This document shows positions 46,115-54,823 of a DNA stretch of 64,000 nucleotides, one piece after another; position 1 is the stretch's first letter, and each line of letters opens with the position of its first letter. The stretch covers positions 3,908,501 through 3,972,500 of the forward strand of contig NZ_BLJF01000001.1 in the NCBI RefSeq assembly GCF_009932335.1, in the 5' to 3' direction. The notes below the pieces were generated by a model that was given only the letters and a program-made list of their open reading frames with translations, did no database searches and had not been told where the DNA came from. Origin of the DNA: Pseudomonas asiatica. GTDB lineage: Bacteria; Pseudomonadota; Gammaproteobacteria; Pseudomonadales; Pseudomonadaceae. A program made the translations under genes and the position numbers.

Positions 46115-46985
46115 GGCAGATCCGGTCAAACTGCTCCGGCCAGTCCCTGCGGGTAAACACCTGCCCTTCCCGCCTCACCCTCCGTACTTCCTCAAGGTCC
46201 ACCTCACAGACCAGCCACTGACTAGTGGCAGGGCTCGATTCTTCACTCAAGGCCACCACCCCATCCCCCGGCATCCCATGATCCGGCGGCACGAACAGCC
46301 CTGCCCGGCCGATATTCTCGTCCAGCGCCGGCGACCAGGGCGCCAGCCCGACCGTGGGGCTCTGCAACACCGCAATCTGGTTCTCCAGCGCCCGCGCCTG
46401 GGCACCGATGCGCACCCGGTGGTAACCCGCCTCGGTGTCGGTACAGCTCGGCGCCAGGATCAGGTCGGCACCACCCTCCGCCAGGCGCCGCGCCAGCATC
46501 GGGAATTCGTTGTCGTAGCAGATCAGGATGCCCAGGCGCCCCAGTTCAGTGTCGAACACCTGCAGCCCCTGGCCCGCGGCTATGTCCCACTGCTCCCGTT
46601 CGAAACGGGTCATCATCAGTTTGTCCTGGTAGCCCAGCACACCTTGGGGGCCGAACAGCCAGGCACGGTTGCGGTAGCGCCCATCGCTGTCCAGCACCGG
46701 TACGCTACCCGGTTGCAGGTAGATACCCCAGCGCCGGGCAAGGCTCTCGCACAAGGCCCTCCAGGGTTCGATCAGCGGCTGGATACCGGCGATGGAAGCC
46801 TTCAGGTCACCCCGCTGCTCGGCACTCAGCTGCCCGCTGAGCACCAGGCCGGCGTACTCCGGCAACAGCAGCAAGCGGGCCCCCGCGTCCACCGCCTTGG
46901 CGCACAGGGCTTGCAGATGATCGGCGTAGGCCTCCCAGGTTTCATGCAGCTCGATGGCGTACTGGCAGGCCGCCAGGCGGATCAT
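46107..46985 (-). CDS. Nitrilase-superfamily carbon-nitrogen hydrolase
   Basis: 292 residues with the full catalytic triad: Glu43 in LLLLPEYAGL, Lys122 in GVLGYQDKLMMTRFE and Cys156 in GRLGILICYDNEFP. The fold is that of amidases such as carbamoylputrescine amidase; substrate unknown. It overlaps the upstream GNAT gene by 4 bp, so the two are coupled. Conserved pairing of a nitrilase-like amidase with an acetyltransferase suggests acylated amine metabolism, an inference. Confidence 0.88.
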   Translation of the reverse strand: MIRLAACQYAIELHETWEAYADHLQALCAKAVDAGARLLLLPEYAGLVLSGQLSAEQRGDLKASIAGIQPLIEPWRALCESLARRWGIYLQPGSVPVLDSDGRYRNRAWLFGPQGVLGYQDKLMMTRFEREQWDIAAGQGLQVFDTELGRLGILICYDNEFPMLARRLAEGGADLILAPSCTDTEAGYHRVRIGAQARALENQIAVLQSPTVGLAPWSPALDENIGRAGLFVPPDHGMPGDGVVALSEESSPATSQWLVCEVDLEEVRRVRREGQVFTRRDWPEQFDRICPL

Positions 46986-47572
46986 ATCGGCAGTTCCTTG
47001 AGCCAGAACGACATCAGCTTGTCGGAGCTTTCCTGCTCGTCCAGGTCGCGCCAGGCGTAGCTGGTGCGCAGCGACGGGTCGTGCAGGAAGCCGCGGTTAC
47101 GCCAGAAGCCATGCAACGGCTTGTAGTCCGCAGGCCGCCGCGGATGCACACCTGGCCGCTCGACCGCACAGAACGCGCAATAGTCGAACTCGGCCAGCTT
47201 GTGTGCGTAGGACTCGCGCTCGATGAAAAAGCGCACCCCCAGGCCCTGGCCACGGTACTCGGGCAGTACCACCGATTCACCAAAGTAGTACACGCTGGCC
47301 GGGTCGCGCCCCTGGGCCAGGAACGGCTGCTGGAACTCGGGGGCGACATCCACCAGCGGCAGGCCGGTGGAGGCACCGACCACCTTGCCGTCGTCCAGCG
47401 CCAGCACCACCAGGCTGCGCCCGGAGCGGGCATAAGTGGCCAGGTAGTCGGCCTCGTACTCCGGGGTGCCGTCATAAAGGTAGGGAAACTCGCGAAACAC
47501 GGTAAGGCGCAGGCGAGCGAGGTCATCGATGTAAGGCGCGATAGCGGCGCCGTGCAACAGGCGTATTTCCAT
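46982..47572 (-). CDS. GNAT-family N-acetyltransferase
   Basis: 196 residues of the GNAT fold: acetyl-CoA loop VVLPEYRGQGLGVRFFIERE (R/Q-X-X-G-X-G/A pattern), followed by the core strand YCAFCAVERP. It precedes and overlaps the carbon-nitrogen hydrolase gene. Substrate unknown. Confidence 0.85.
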   Translation of the reverse strand: MEIRLLHGAAIAPYIDDLARLRLTVFREFPYLYDGTPEYEADYLATYARSGRSLVVLALDDGKVVGASTGLPLVDVAPEFQQPFLAQGRDPASVYYFGESVVLPEYRGQGLGVRFFIERESYAHKLAEFDYCAFCAVERPGVHPRRPADYKPLHGFWRNRGFLHDPSLRTSYAWRDLDEQESSDKLMSFWLKELPI

Positions 47573-47687
47573 GCTTGGCGGTCGTTTTGTCGATGTGGAT
47601 GACGCGCTCGGCTAAGCCGGGCTTGAGGGGAAACCCTATCATCCGGAGCGACGACCCGCCTTTTCCCTCCACGACAGGTATTGTTCC

Positions 47688-48086
47688 ATGACCGCTACCG
47701 AACTGGTAAATGCTTACTACGCCGCCTTCAATGCGGGCGACATGCCGGCCTTTCTCGCCCTGCTCAGCGAGGATGTGATCCACGACATCAACCAGGGCGA
47801 GCGGCAGATGGGCAAGGCCCGGTTTGCAGCGTTCATGGACAAGATGAACCGCTGCTACCGCGAGCGCCTGGCCGATATCGTGGTGATGCAGAACGCCGAC
47901 GGCAGCCGCGCGGCGGCGGAGTTCACCGTGCATGGGGAATATCTGGCCGATGACGAAGGGTTGCCGGCGGCCAACGGGCAGACCTATGTGCTGCCGGCAG
48001 GGGCGTTCTTCTATATCCATTGCGGGAAGATTGCCCGGGTGACCAACTACTACAACCTCAATGACTGGGTCGAGCAGGTGGGTTAA
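47688..48086 (+). CDS. SnoaL/nuclear-transport-factor-2-like protein
   Basis: 132-residue cone-shaped alpha+beta fold of the NTF2/SnoaL superfamily: an N-terminal helix (TATELVNAYYAAFNAGDMPA), then GDMPAFLALLSEDVIHDINQ and the C-terminal strand CGKIARVTNYYNLNDWVEQV. Such proteins include ketosteroid isomerases and polyketide cyclases, but the catalytic aspartates are not clear. No partner is obvious. Function unknown. Confidence 0.82.
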   Translation: MTATELVNAYYAAFNAGDMPAFLALLSEDVIHDINQGERQMGKARFAAFMDKMNRCYRERLADIVVMQNADGSRAAAEFTVHGEYLADDEGLPAANGQTYVLPAGAFFYIHCGKIARVTNYYNLNDWVEQVG

Positions 48087-48112
48087 GCCTGGTTGAGCTG
48101 TGTTGCCTGCAC

Positions 48113-48208
48113 TGGCCTCATCGCCGGCAAGCCAGCTCCCACAGGTACTCCACAGGTCTTGAAACCTTCGCTAAACCTGTGGGAGCTGGCTTGCCGGCGA
48201 TAAGGCCG
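48113..48208. repeat. Paired REP (REPIN), GCCGGC flavour
   Basis: CATCGCCGGCAAGCCAGCTC and its exact complement, about 35 bp apart, in the convergent gap between the SnoaL-like and PfpI-family genes. Confidence 0.85.
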
Positions 48209-48210
48209 TA

Positions 48211-48789
48211 TCAGGCAATACGGGTACCAAGCACCTTGAGGAATGCCGCCAACCACGCCGGATGCGCCGGCCATGCCGGTGCCGTCACCAGGTTGCCGTC
48301 CACATGCGCCTGGTCCACCGCGATATCGATGAATGTCCCGCCCGCCAAGCGCACTTCCGGGGCGCACGCCGGGTACGCACTGCATTCGCGCCCTTCCAGC
48401 ACGCCGGCCGCCGCCAGCAACTGGGCACCATGGCAAACCGCCGCGATCGGCTTGCCGGCCTGGTCGAACGCCCGCACCAGCTCCAGCACCCGCTCATCCA
48501 GGCGCAGGTACTCCGGTGCACGACCACCCGGGATCAGCAGCGCGTCGTAACTCTCGGGCCGTACACGCACGAAGTCATAATTCAAGGCAAAGTTGTGCCC
48601 CGGCTTTTCGCTGTAGGTCTGTTCGCCCTCGAAATCATGAATCGCGGTACGCACGGTCTGCCCCGCGACCTTTTCCGGGCATACCGCATGCACCGTGTGC
48701 CCGACCATGCTCAGCGCCTGGAACGGCACCATGACTTCGTAATCTTCGACGTAGTCGCCGACCAACATGAGAATTTTCTTTGCCGTCAT
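48211..48789 (-). CDS. DJ-1/PfpI-family protein
   Basis: 192 residues. The nucleophile elbow [10 protein letters not shown] has Cys119 with His120, and Glu15 in GDYVEDYEV is the usual supporting acid. Members include chaperone-like and glyoxalase-like proteins and putative amidases; which one is unclear. ATG at 48789 has AAGGAG 8 bases upstream. Confidence 0.9.
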   Translation of the reverse strand: MTAKKILMLVGDYVEDYEVMVPFQALSMVGHTVHAVCPEKVAGQTVRTAIHDFEGEQTYSEKPGHNFALNYDFVRVRPESYDALLIPGGRAPEYLRLDERVLELVRAFDQAGKPIAAVCHGAQLLAAAGVLEGRECSAYPACAPEVRLAGGTFIDIAVDQAHVDGNLVTAPAWPAHPAWLAAFLKVLGTRIA

Positions 48790-48840
48790 CGCACCCACTC
48801 CTTCGATTGCCTTGAGCCAATCACTGCACGATAGCTGGTC

Positions 48841-49998
48841 TCAGTCGCGACGGTCGAGCAAGTTGACCACCAACCGGTCCAGCCACCCCCACAACCGCTG
48901 CTTCACCCGGCGCCACAGCGGCCGGGCATTCCAGTGGCCCAGGTCGACCACCTCGCTCAAGGCGAAATCACGCTCGAAACTGGCCTGCACGGCAGCCGTC
49001 AGCGGCGGGTCGAGTGCCTCGATATTGGCCTCGAGGTTGAAGCGCAGGTTCCAGTGATCGAAGTTGCATGAGCCGATACTGACCCAATCGTCGATCAACA
49101 CCATCTTCAGGTGCAGGAAACACGGCTGGTACTCGTAGATACGCACCCCGGCGCGCAGCAGACGCGGGTAATAGCGATGCCCGGCGTAACGTACCGATGG
49201 ATGATCGGTGCGCGGCCCGGTCAGCAGCAGCCGCACATCAACCCCCTTGCCGGCAGCCCGGCGCAGCGACCGGCGCACGCTCCAGGTCGGCAGGAAGTAA
49301 GGCGTGGCCAGCCACACTCGCTGCTTGCCGCTGTTGATCGCGCGCACCAGCGAATGCAGGATGTCCTGGTGCTGGCGGGCGTCGGCATAGGCTACCCGGC
49401 CCATGCCCTGCCCCTGTGCAGGCACCTTGGGCAGGCGCGGCAGGCCAAAGCCCTCGGCGGGGCGCCAGGCTGTGCGACGGTTGTTGGCGTGCCACTGGCG
49501 GTCGAACAGTAACTGCCAGTCGCTTACCACCGGCCCCTGCATCTGCACCATCACCTCGTGCCATTCACTGGTCGCCTCGCCCGGCGTCCAGAACTCGTCG
49601 GTGACGCCCGTGCCGCCCACCACTGCCCAGCGTTCGTCCACCAGCAGCAACTTGCGGTGATCGCGGTACAGGTTGCGCAAGCCACGCTTCCAGCGCAGGC
49701 GGTTGTACCAGCGCAGGTACACACCTGCGTCCAGCAGGCGCTGACGCAACTTGCTGTTGAAGGCCAGCGAGCCATAGTCGTCGAACAGGCAGCGCACCCG
49801 CACGCCACGTCGGGCAGCCTGCTCCAGCGCTTCGACCACCGCATCCGCGCAGTCACCGGCCTCGACCAGGTACAGTTCCAGGTCGACCTGGAATTCGGCG
49901 CGCATGATCGCCAGGAGCATGCGCGGAAAAAACTCGGGGCCGTCGATCAGCAGTTCGAACTGGTTGCCATCCCGCCAGGGAAAGACCGGCCCCGGCAT
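48841..49998 (-). CDS. Phospholipase D-like cardiolipin synthase (ClsB type)
   Basis: 385 residues with two HKD active sites. The first is in YRDHRKLLLVDERWAVVGG (H-x-K-x4-D), the second in FLHLKMVLIDDWVSIGSCNF. Length and lack of N-terminal TM helices suit the ClsB branch, which makes cardiolipin from PG or PG plus other lipid. It begins directly after the YceI gene stop (1-base gap), forming a two-gene operon with yceI. ClsB is inferred. Confidence 0.86.
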   Translation of the reverse strand: MPGPVFPWRDGNQFELLIDGPEFFPRMLLAIMRAEFQVDLELYLVEAGDCADAVVEALEQAARRGVRVRCLFDDYGSLAFNSKLRQRLLDAGVYLRWYNRLRWKRGLRNLYRDHRKLLLVDERWAVVGGTGVTDEFWTPGEATSEWHEVMVQMQGPVVSDWQLLFDRQWHANNRRTAWRPAEGFGLPRLPKVPAQGQGMGRVAYADARQHQDILHSLVRAINSGKQRVWLATPYFLPTWSVRRSLRRAAGKGVDVRLLLTGPRTDHPSVRYAGHRYYPRLLRAGVRIYEYQPCFLHLKMVLIDDWVSIGSCNFDHWNLRFNLEANIEALDPPLTAAVQASFERDFALSEVVDLGHWNARPLWRRVKQRLWGWLDRLVVNLLDRRD

Positions 49999-49999
49999 G

Positions 50000-50581
50000 T
50001 CAGCGGGCGGTGAAGATCAGCACCGCGCTAACCGGCACCGACGGGTTGATGGACTTGAGTCCGGCGAACTTGCGCAGGCGTTGCAGCCCCGGCAGCAGGC
50101 CGAAATCCTCGGCGCGCAGCACCAAGGGCTCCAGGGTCACCACCTGGAAGCGTCGCTCGTCCAGGCGGGTGGCCAGCAGCAGGGCGTTGTAGCTGTGGGA
50201 CTGGCCATGCAGCGTCACGGTCAATGGCAGGCGTAGTTCGATCTGGGCACCGTTGGCCAGGTCGTTGATCGGCCGTAGGTCCAGTTGCGCCTGCACCTTG
50301 GCTTCGGCAAAGCGCTCGACCTCGAACAGGTCCTCGCGCATGCGTTCATCACGCAGCGGAATACCGCTGCTCACCGAGTCCATCTCGATGCTCAACGCGG
50401 CCACTCCCTTGCGGTCGACCGTTCCATGCAGCACCAGGAAGCGGTGCACTTCGGCGGTGTTACCGTTCTTGCCGGTAATGAACGAAAGGCGCGAAGACTC
50501 GCCATCGAGGTGCCAGTTGGCGTGGGCGGGCAGGCAAAAAGCCAGCAACAAAGCGGGCAGCAGGCGGGGCAGCTTGAACAT
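50000..50581 (-). CDS. YceI-like periplasmic lipid-binding protein
   Basis: 193 residues with a signal peptide (residues 1-21, ending HANW). The mature protein has the YceI beta-barrel pattern (WHLDGESSRLSFITGKNGNT, then IEMDSVSSGIPLRDERMRED). The barrel binds isoprenoids in other species. It comes just before the ClsB-like gene with a 1-base gap, so a role in lipid handling is plausible. Exact ligand unknown. Confidence 0.85.
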   Translation of the reverse strand: MFKLPRLLPALLLAFCLPAHANWHLDGESSRLSFITGKNGNTAEVHRFLVLHGTVDRKGVAALSIEMDSVSSGIPLRDERMREDLFEVERFAEAKVQAQLDLRPINDLANGAQIELRLPLTVTLHGQSHSYNALLLATRLDERRFQVVTLEPLVLRAEDFGLLPGLQRLRKFAGLKSINPSVPVSAVLIFTAR

Positions 50582-50625
50582 GACAGATCTCGTGAAACCA
50601 GGCCGCCAACCTTACCCGCCCGCCT

Positions 50626-50922
50626 TCACGGCAGCAAGCGGCAGCCCTCGCGCGGGCCTTGCCAGGCAGCCTGATTGCGACGGCCCAGGCCTTCGGCGGT
50701 GACCTGCCGCTGTTGGCTGTCTTCCTCCAGCAGGCTCAGCGGCAGCCATTGCTTCACGTAGCCTTGGCAATACGCCGGCTCGAACCCCATGACGAAGCGG
50801 CACGAGCAATATTCCTTGGCCGAGTAGGCCGAAAGGATACCGGGGAAGTCCGCCAGGGCCTGGCGCTCATGCCAGGCCCAGTAGACCACCCCCAGCAGCA
50901 CCACCAGCAGCACCCGCTTCAT
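50626..50922 (-). CDS. Cysteine-containing exported small protein
   Basis: 98 residues with a hydrophobic N-terminus (MKRVLLVVLLGVVYWAWHER) that may anchor it, then a short region with four cysteines (Cys39, Cys41, Cys52 in AKEYCSCRFVMGFEPAYCQG, and Cys94). It overlaps the serine hydrolase by 4 bp, with the hydrolase upstream in the operon, so they are translated together. I do not recognise a named family. Confidence 0.7.
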   Translation of the reverse strand: MKRVLLVVLLGVVYWAWHERQALADFPGILSAYSAKEYCSCRFVMGFEPAYCQGYVKQWLPLSLLEEDSQQRQVTAEGLGRRNQAAWQGPREGCRLLP

Positions 50923-51998
50923 GCCCCCTCCCCAGCCAGCGCCGCGAGTATCCGCTTGAGCAGTTCATCGTGCTGGTAGCTGCCGTCGCGGTCATCGGCG
51001 TAACGCACGATCACCAGCTTTTGCGCGGGCAGCACGTACAGCGCCTGGCCCCAGTGGCCAAGGGCTGCGTAGGTGTCCGCGGGAGCACTCGGCCAAGGCC
51101 GGGCAGCGCCGACCAGCGGCTGATTGAGCCACCAGTGGCCACCGGGGTTGGCCTCGCCGGGCAGTGCTTCGGCTTTGGCAAACGGCGTGCGGTTGAAAGC
51201 CACCCAGGGCTTGGGCAGCAATTGCCGATCCTGCCAACGCCCGTCGCGCTGCATCAGCAGGCCGATGCGCGCCAGGTCGCGAGCGCTGAGGTACAGGTAG
51301 GACGAACCCACATAGGTACCCGCGCGGTCCCGCTCCCATACCGCGCTGTCGATCCCCAACGGAATGAACAGCGCATGCCAGGGGTAGTCGGGGTACTGAC
51401 CGGCATCGAGCATGCCGCGCAACGCCGCGGCCAGCAGGTTGCTGTCGCCACTGGAATAGAGAAACCGCTGGCCCGGGCTGGCCACCGCTTCCCGCGCCGC
51501 GGCGTAGGCCGCCATGTCCTCGCGGCCACGGGTATACAGCATGGCCACCACCGAGGACTTGAGCGGGGCGTACTCGTAGTCTTCCTGCCAGTCCAGGCCG
51601 CTGGCCCAATGCAGCAGATCGGCCATGCGCACGCCGGGATGGGCGTGCATGGCCGGGTAGAAACGGGTCACCGGGTCCTGCAGCTGGAAGCGGCCTTCGC
51701 CCTGGGCTATGCCCAATAGCGTGGCGAGTACGCTCTTGCTGATCGACCAGGTCAGGTGGGCGGTGGCGGCAGTGCTGGGGGCGGCGTAGCGTTCGTGGAG
51801 GATGCGGCCGTCGCGGATGATCAGCAGGGCGTCGGTGCGGATGCCGCTGCGTTCGGGGGTGGTGCGTGCGGGGAAGGCGTAGGCGTCGACGGCTTGCCAG
51901 TCGAGGGGGGTGTTGTCGATTGGCCAGTCGGGTTCAGGCCAGTCTTCGGCCCGGGCACAACCCGCAGCCATTATCAGGATGATCAACAGTACCTTCAT
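50919..51998 (-). CDS. Penicillin-binding-protein-like serine hydrolase (beta-lactamase class C fold)
   Basis: 359 residues. The N-terminus looks like a lipoprotein signal (IMAAGC, Cys14). The catalytic SxxK motif is SISK (Ser85, Lys88), followed by a YSSGDSN second motif. This is the esterase/peptidase-like beta-lactamase family (COG1680). It overlaps the small Cys protein, suggesting a shared envelope role. Substrate unknown. Confidence 0.86.
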   Translation of the reverse strand: MKVLLIILIMAAGCARAEDWPEPDWPIDNTPLDWQAVDAYAFPARTTPERSGIRTDALLIIRDGRILHERYAAPSTAATAHLTWSISKSVLATLLGIAQGEGRFQLQDPVTRFYPAMHAHPGVRMADLLHWASGLDWQEDYEYAPLKSSVVAMLYTRGREDMAAYAAAREAVASPGQRFLYSSGDSNLLAAALRGMLDAGQYPDYPWHALFIPLGIDSAVWERDRAGTYVGSSYLYLSARDLARIGLLMQRDGRWQDRQLLPKPWVAFNRTPFAKAEALPGEANPGGHWWLNQPLVGAARPWPSAPADTYAALGHWGQALYVLPAQKLVIVRYADDRDGSYQHDELLKRILAALAGEGA

Positions 51999-52014
51999 CG
52001 TGATCGCCGTTATT

Positions 52015-52138
52015 GGGGCCGCTGCGCAGCCCTATCGCGACACAAGGCCGCTCCTACAGGTACAGCGTCAGCCTGAACTTGACGCGTTCCCCTGTAGGAG
52101 CGGCCTTGTGTCGCGAAAGGGCCGCAAAGCGGCCCCAG
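52015..52138. repeat. Paired REP (REPIN), GCGGCC flavour
   Basis: CGCGACACAAGGCCGCTCCT at the left and TAGGAGCGGCCTTGTGTCGC at the right, with outer hairpins GGGGCCGCTGCGCAGCCC and GGGCCGCAAAGCGGCCCC. It lies between the hydrolase gene and the acyl-CoA dehydrogenase-like gene. Confidence 0.85.
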
Positions 52139-52170
52139 GATTCATCGGATCACACAAACCTATCAGGCAT

Positions 52171-53058
52171 TCATGACAATCCCGCAGCAGCCCAAGCCTT
52201 GTTCAGCCGCTTCTCCCGCGCCGCCGCCGCCAGCGCCATCACCCCCTGGTCACGCTGCCAGATCTGCGCCCACTGCGCCGGCCCCGCCGCCAACGCGGCA
52301 TCGATCTCCCCTCGCAGCGCCTGGAACTGTGCAAACAATCCTCCCAGCAACAAATGGCAACCAACGCTATCGGCGCACTGCCGGCTACCTTCGGCACACC
52401 CGGCCAGCAGCCCAAGCAGCTGCAGGCGCAGGGCCTGCGGCCAGGCGCACTCCTGCCCCACGCCATAGAGCCAGGCCGTCAACGCCGTAAGCACATACAA
52501 GTCCTCAAGCGAACGGAACGGCTTCACATAGGCATCCCAACCATCACCGGCCAATAACTCGCACGCCGCGTGCTCCAGCACCAGTCGCCCATGGCCTACC
52601 TCCGGCATCAGCGGCAGGGTCGGCAGCGCTTCCAGCGTCACACCTGGCTCCCCGGGGTAGACCACCGCCAGGTTCAACTGCGGCGCCGCGCCCGTCGCCT
52701 CGCAGCGCGCCGCCACCAGCAGCCATTCCGCCTCCAGGCCTGCAGTGACGAAGTCCTTGCTGCCGGTCAGCCGCAAGCCGTCCAGGCGCGTGCGCATGTC
52801 CGCCGGCCGCACGCTGCGCCGTTCGGTGGCGCACAGGGCGCCGAGGCTGGGTGGAGCACTGGGCCACAGCACGCGCAAGGCGGCCTGGTAGCCGACCAGG
52901 AAGGCCAGGCCGGGGGTGGCCATCGCGCGCCCGCCGAGCACCGCCAGTTCGAACGGGGCAACCGGGCCAAGGCGCTCGAGCAGCGCGGCATAGGTTTCGC
53001 CCAGGGTGCCCGCCAGCGCTTGGCGAAGCGGGTCGTTGAGTCGTTGCAACCAGGCCAT
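52171..53058 (-). CDS. Acyl-CoA dehydrogenase-like protein, short
   Basis: 295 residues, about 80 fewer than typical acyl-CoA dehydrogenases. The middle has the beta-barrel signature region [20 protein letters not shown], equivalent to the FAD/substrate domain, and the C-terminal helices are partly present. Because the N-terminal helical domain is short and the catalytic Glu is not obvious, it may be a non-catalytic relative. It is divergent from olsB, with the PHO-like array in the gap, so it may be co-regulated with ornithine-lipid synthesis. Confidence 0.72.
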   Translation of the reverse strand: MAWLQRLNDPLRQALAGTLGETYAALLERLGPVAPFELAVLGGRAMATPGLAFLVGYQAALRVLWPSAPPSLGALCATERRSVRPADMRTRLDGLRLTGSKDFVTAGLEAEWLLVAARCEATGAAPQLNLAVVYPGEPGVTLEALPTLPLMPEVGHGRLVLEHAACELLAGDGWDAYVKPFRSLEDLYVLTALTAWLYGVGQECAWPQALRLQLLGLLAGCAEGSRQCADSVGCHLLLGGLFAQFQALRGEIDAALAAGPAQWAQIWQRDQGVMALAAAAREKRLNKAWAAAGLS

Positions 53059-53101
53059 CGGTCGGCTCCTTGCTGAAGGGCTTTCAGTTGTGGCTCAGGG
53101 G

Positions 53102-53141
53102 GTGTCACGCAAGCATCACCAAAGATTCACAGGGGTGACAC
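53102..53141 (+). promoter_or_regulatory. PHO-box-like 11-bp repeat array before olsB
   Basis: Four 7-bp units start exactly 11 bp apart: GTGTCAC (53102), GCATCAC (53113), GATTCAC (53124) and GTGACAC (53135). They resemble PhoB half-sites (CTGTCAT-N4, 11-bp period). A TAGGCT -10-like element begins 10 bp after the last unit, the usual PHO promoter spacing. Phosphate starvation induces ornithine lipids in pseudomonads, so PhoB control of olsBA is plausible but unproven here. Confidence 0.55.
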
Positions 53142-53218
53142 CCCATCTACCTAGGCTGACTTTGCACAACAAAGCCGACCGGCCGCAACCCTTCATGGCT
53201 GGCTTATGGAGACTCGTA

Positions 53219-53974
53219 ATGACTCGGATCGCTCACGCTGGCGACAACAGCACCGAACGCCGTCTGCAAGCCGAACGCCTGGTTGGCGCCGCGGCCCTGC
53301 AGGAAGCCCAGGCCCTGCGCTACAAAGTGTTCAGCGCCGAATTCAAGGCCAAGCTCAAAGGAGCCGAGCAAGGCCTGGACATGGACGACTACGACGTGCA
53401 CTGCCGCCACATTGGCGTACGCGACCTGAGCACCGGCGAGCTGGTTGCCACCACCCGCCTGCTCGACCATCAGGCCGCCAGCAGCCTGGGCCGCTTCTAT
53501 AGCGAAGAAGAATTCAGCCTGCACGGCCTGTTGCAGCTGCAGGGCCCGATCCTGGAGCTGGGCCGAACCTGCGTAGCTCCCGACTACCGCAACGGCGGCA
53601 CCATCGCCGTGCTCTGGGGCGAACTGGCCGAAGTGCTCAACGAAGGCCGCTACAGCTACCTGATGGGCTGCGCCAGCATCCCCATGCAAGATGGCGGGGT
53701 GCAGGCCCACGCGGTGATGCAGCGCCTGCGTGACCGCTACCTGTGCACCGAGCACCTGCGCGCCGAGCCGAAGAACCCGTTGCCCAACCTGGCCCTGCCG
53801 AACAACGTCATCGCCGAGATGCCACCGCTGCTCAAGGCGTACATGCGCCTGGGCGCGAAGATCTGCGGCGAGCCGTGCTGGGACGAAGACTTCCAGGTGG
53901 CCGATGTGTTCATCCTGCTCAAGCGCGACGAACTGTGCCCACGCTACGCCCGCCACTTCAAGGCAGCGGTCTGA
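53219..53974 (+). CDS. olsB: Ornithine lipid synthase OlsB (L-ornithine N-acyltransferase)
   Basis: 251 residues of the OlsB/hemolysin-like GNAT family. Visible blocks are [20 protein letters not shown] near residue 37, [20 protein letters not shown] near 110 and [20 protein letters not shown] toward the C-terminus. It transfers a 3-hydroxyacyl chain from ACP to ornithine, giving lyso-ornithine lipid. The ATG at 53219 follows GGAG. Its stop overlaps the olsA start by 1 bp (TGATG). Confidence 0.94.
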   Translation: MTRIAHAGDNSTERRLQAERLVGAAALQEAQALRYKVFSAEFKAKLKGAEQGLDMDDYDVHCRHIGVRDLSTGELVATTRLLDHQAASSLGRFYSEEEFSLHGLLQLQGPILELGRTCVAPDYRNGGTIAVLWGELAEVLNEGRYSYLMGCASIPMQDGGVQAHAVMQRLRDRYLCTEHLRAEPKNPLPNLALPNNVIAEMPPLLKAYMRLGAKICGEPCWDEDFQVADVFILLKRDELCPRYARHFKAAV

Positions 53975-54762
53975 TGCCGAAGCTGCGGGTAATGGCCCGC
54001 CTGACTCGACTGCTGCTGGTACTGCTGCTGGGCATGCTGATGGCCAGCGTGATCGCCCTGGGCGAACGCCTGGGGTTCAAGGCGCCCATCGAGCGCCGCC
54101 AGCGCTGGACCTGCCTGTTCATGAAGCGCCTGGTCGCGGCCCTTCCCTTCGATGTGCGGGTGATCGGAGAGCTGCCCCAACGGCCAATGCTGTGGGTCAG
54201 CAACCACGTGTCCTGGACCGATATCCCGTTGCTTGGCATGCTGCTGCCGCTGTCGTTCCTGTCAAAGGCCGAAGTGCGGCACTGGCCGGTGGCCGGCTGG
54301 CTGGCGGAAAAGGCCGGCACTTTGTTCATCCGCCGTGGCGGGGGCGACAGCCAGCGCCTGCGTGAGCAGATCGCCGGGCAACTGGGTCTTTCCCGGCCGC
54401 TACTGATCTTCCCGGAGGGCACCACCACAAGTGGCCGTACCCTGCGCACCTTCCATGGTCGCCTGCTGGCAGGTGCCATCGACCGTGGCGTGGCGGTGCA
54501 GCCGGTCGCTATCCAGTACCTGCGCGATGGCCAGATCGACCCGATTGCACCGTTCATTGGTGACGATGACCTGGTGTCGCACCTGATGCGCCTGTTTGCC
54601 CTGCCGCGGGGCGAGGTATGCATTCACCTGCTGCAGCCGATCGGCAGCGTGGGCAAGGAGCGAGCGGTGCTGGCGTTGCAGGCGCAGCAGGCGATTCACC
54701 TGGCGTTGTTCGGGGTTGAAGAAGTCGAGCTGGCGCCACGGCGGCAGGCGCGGGCTGCCTGA
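53974..54762 (+). CDS. olsA: Lyso-ornithine lipid acyltransferase OlsA
   Basis: 262 residues of the PlsC/1-acylglycerol-3-phosphate acyltransferase family. One N-terminal membrane helix (residues 9-29), catalytic HX4D motif NHVSWTD (His78, Asp83), and the downstream FPEGTTTSGRTLRTFHG motif. It adds the second acyl chain to lyso-ornithine lipid. Coupled to olsB by overlapping stop and start. Confidence 0.94.
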   Translation: MPKLRVMARLTRLLLVLLLGMLMASVIALGERLGFKAPIERRQRWTCLFMKRLVAALPFDVRVIGELPQRPMLWVSNHVSWTDIPLLGMLLPLSFLSKAEVRHWPVAGWLAEKAGTLFIRRGGGDSQRLREQIAGQLGLSRPLLIFPEGTTTSGRTLRTFHGRLLAGAIDRGVAVQPVAIQYLRDGQIDPIAPFIGDDDLVSHLMRLFALPRGEVCIHLLQPIGSVGKERAVLALQAQQAIHLALFGVEEVELAPRRQARAA

Positions 54763-54779
54763 ACTCTTGCACTGCCAGT

Positions 54780-54818
54780 ACCGGCCTCTTCGCGGGCTTG
54801 CCCGCGAAGAGGCCAGCG
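54780..54818. repeat. REP-type hairpin (GCGGG flavour)
   Basis: GGCCTCTTCGCGGGCTTGCC with the complementary GCGAAGAGGCC arm: a compact stem between convergent olsA and acpH. Confidence 0.8.
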
Positions 54819-54823
54819 CAGGA

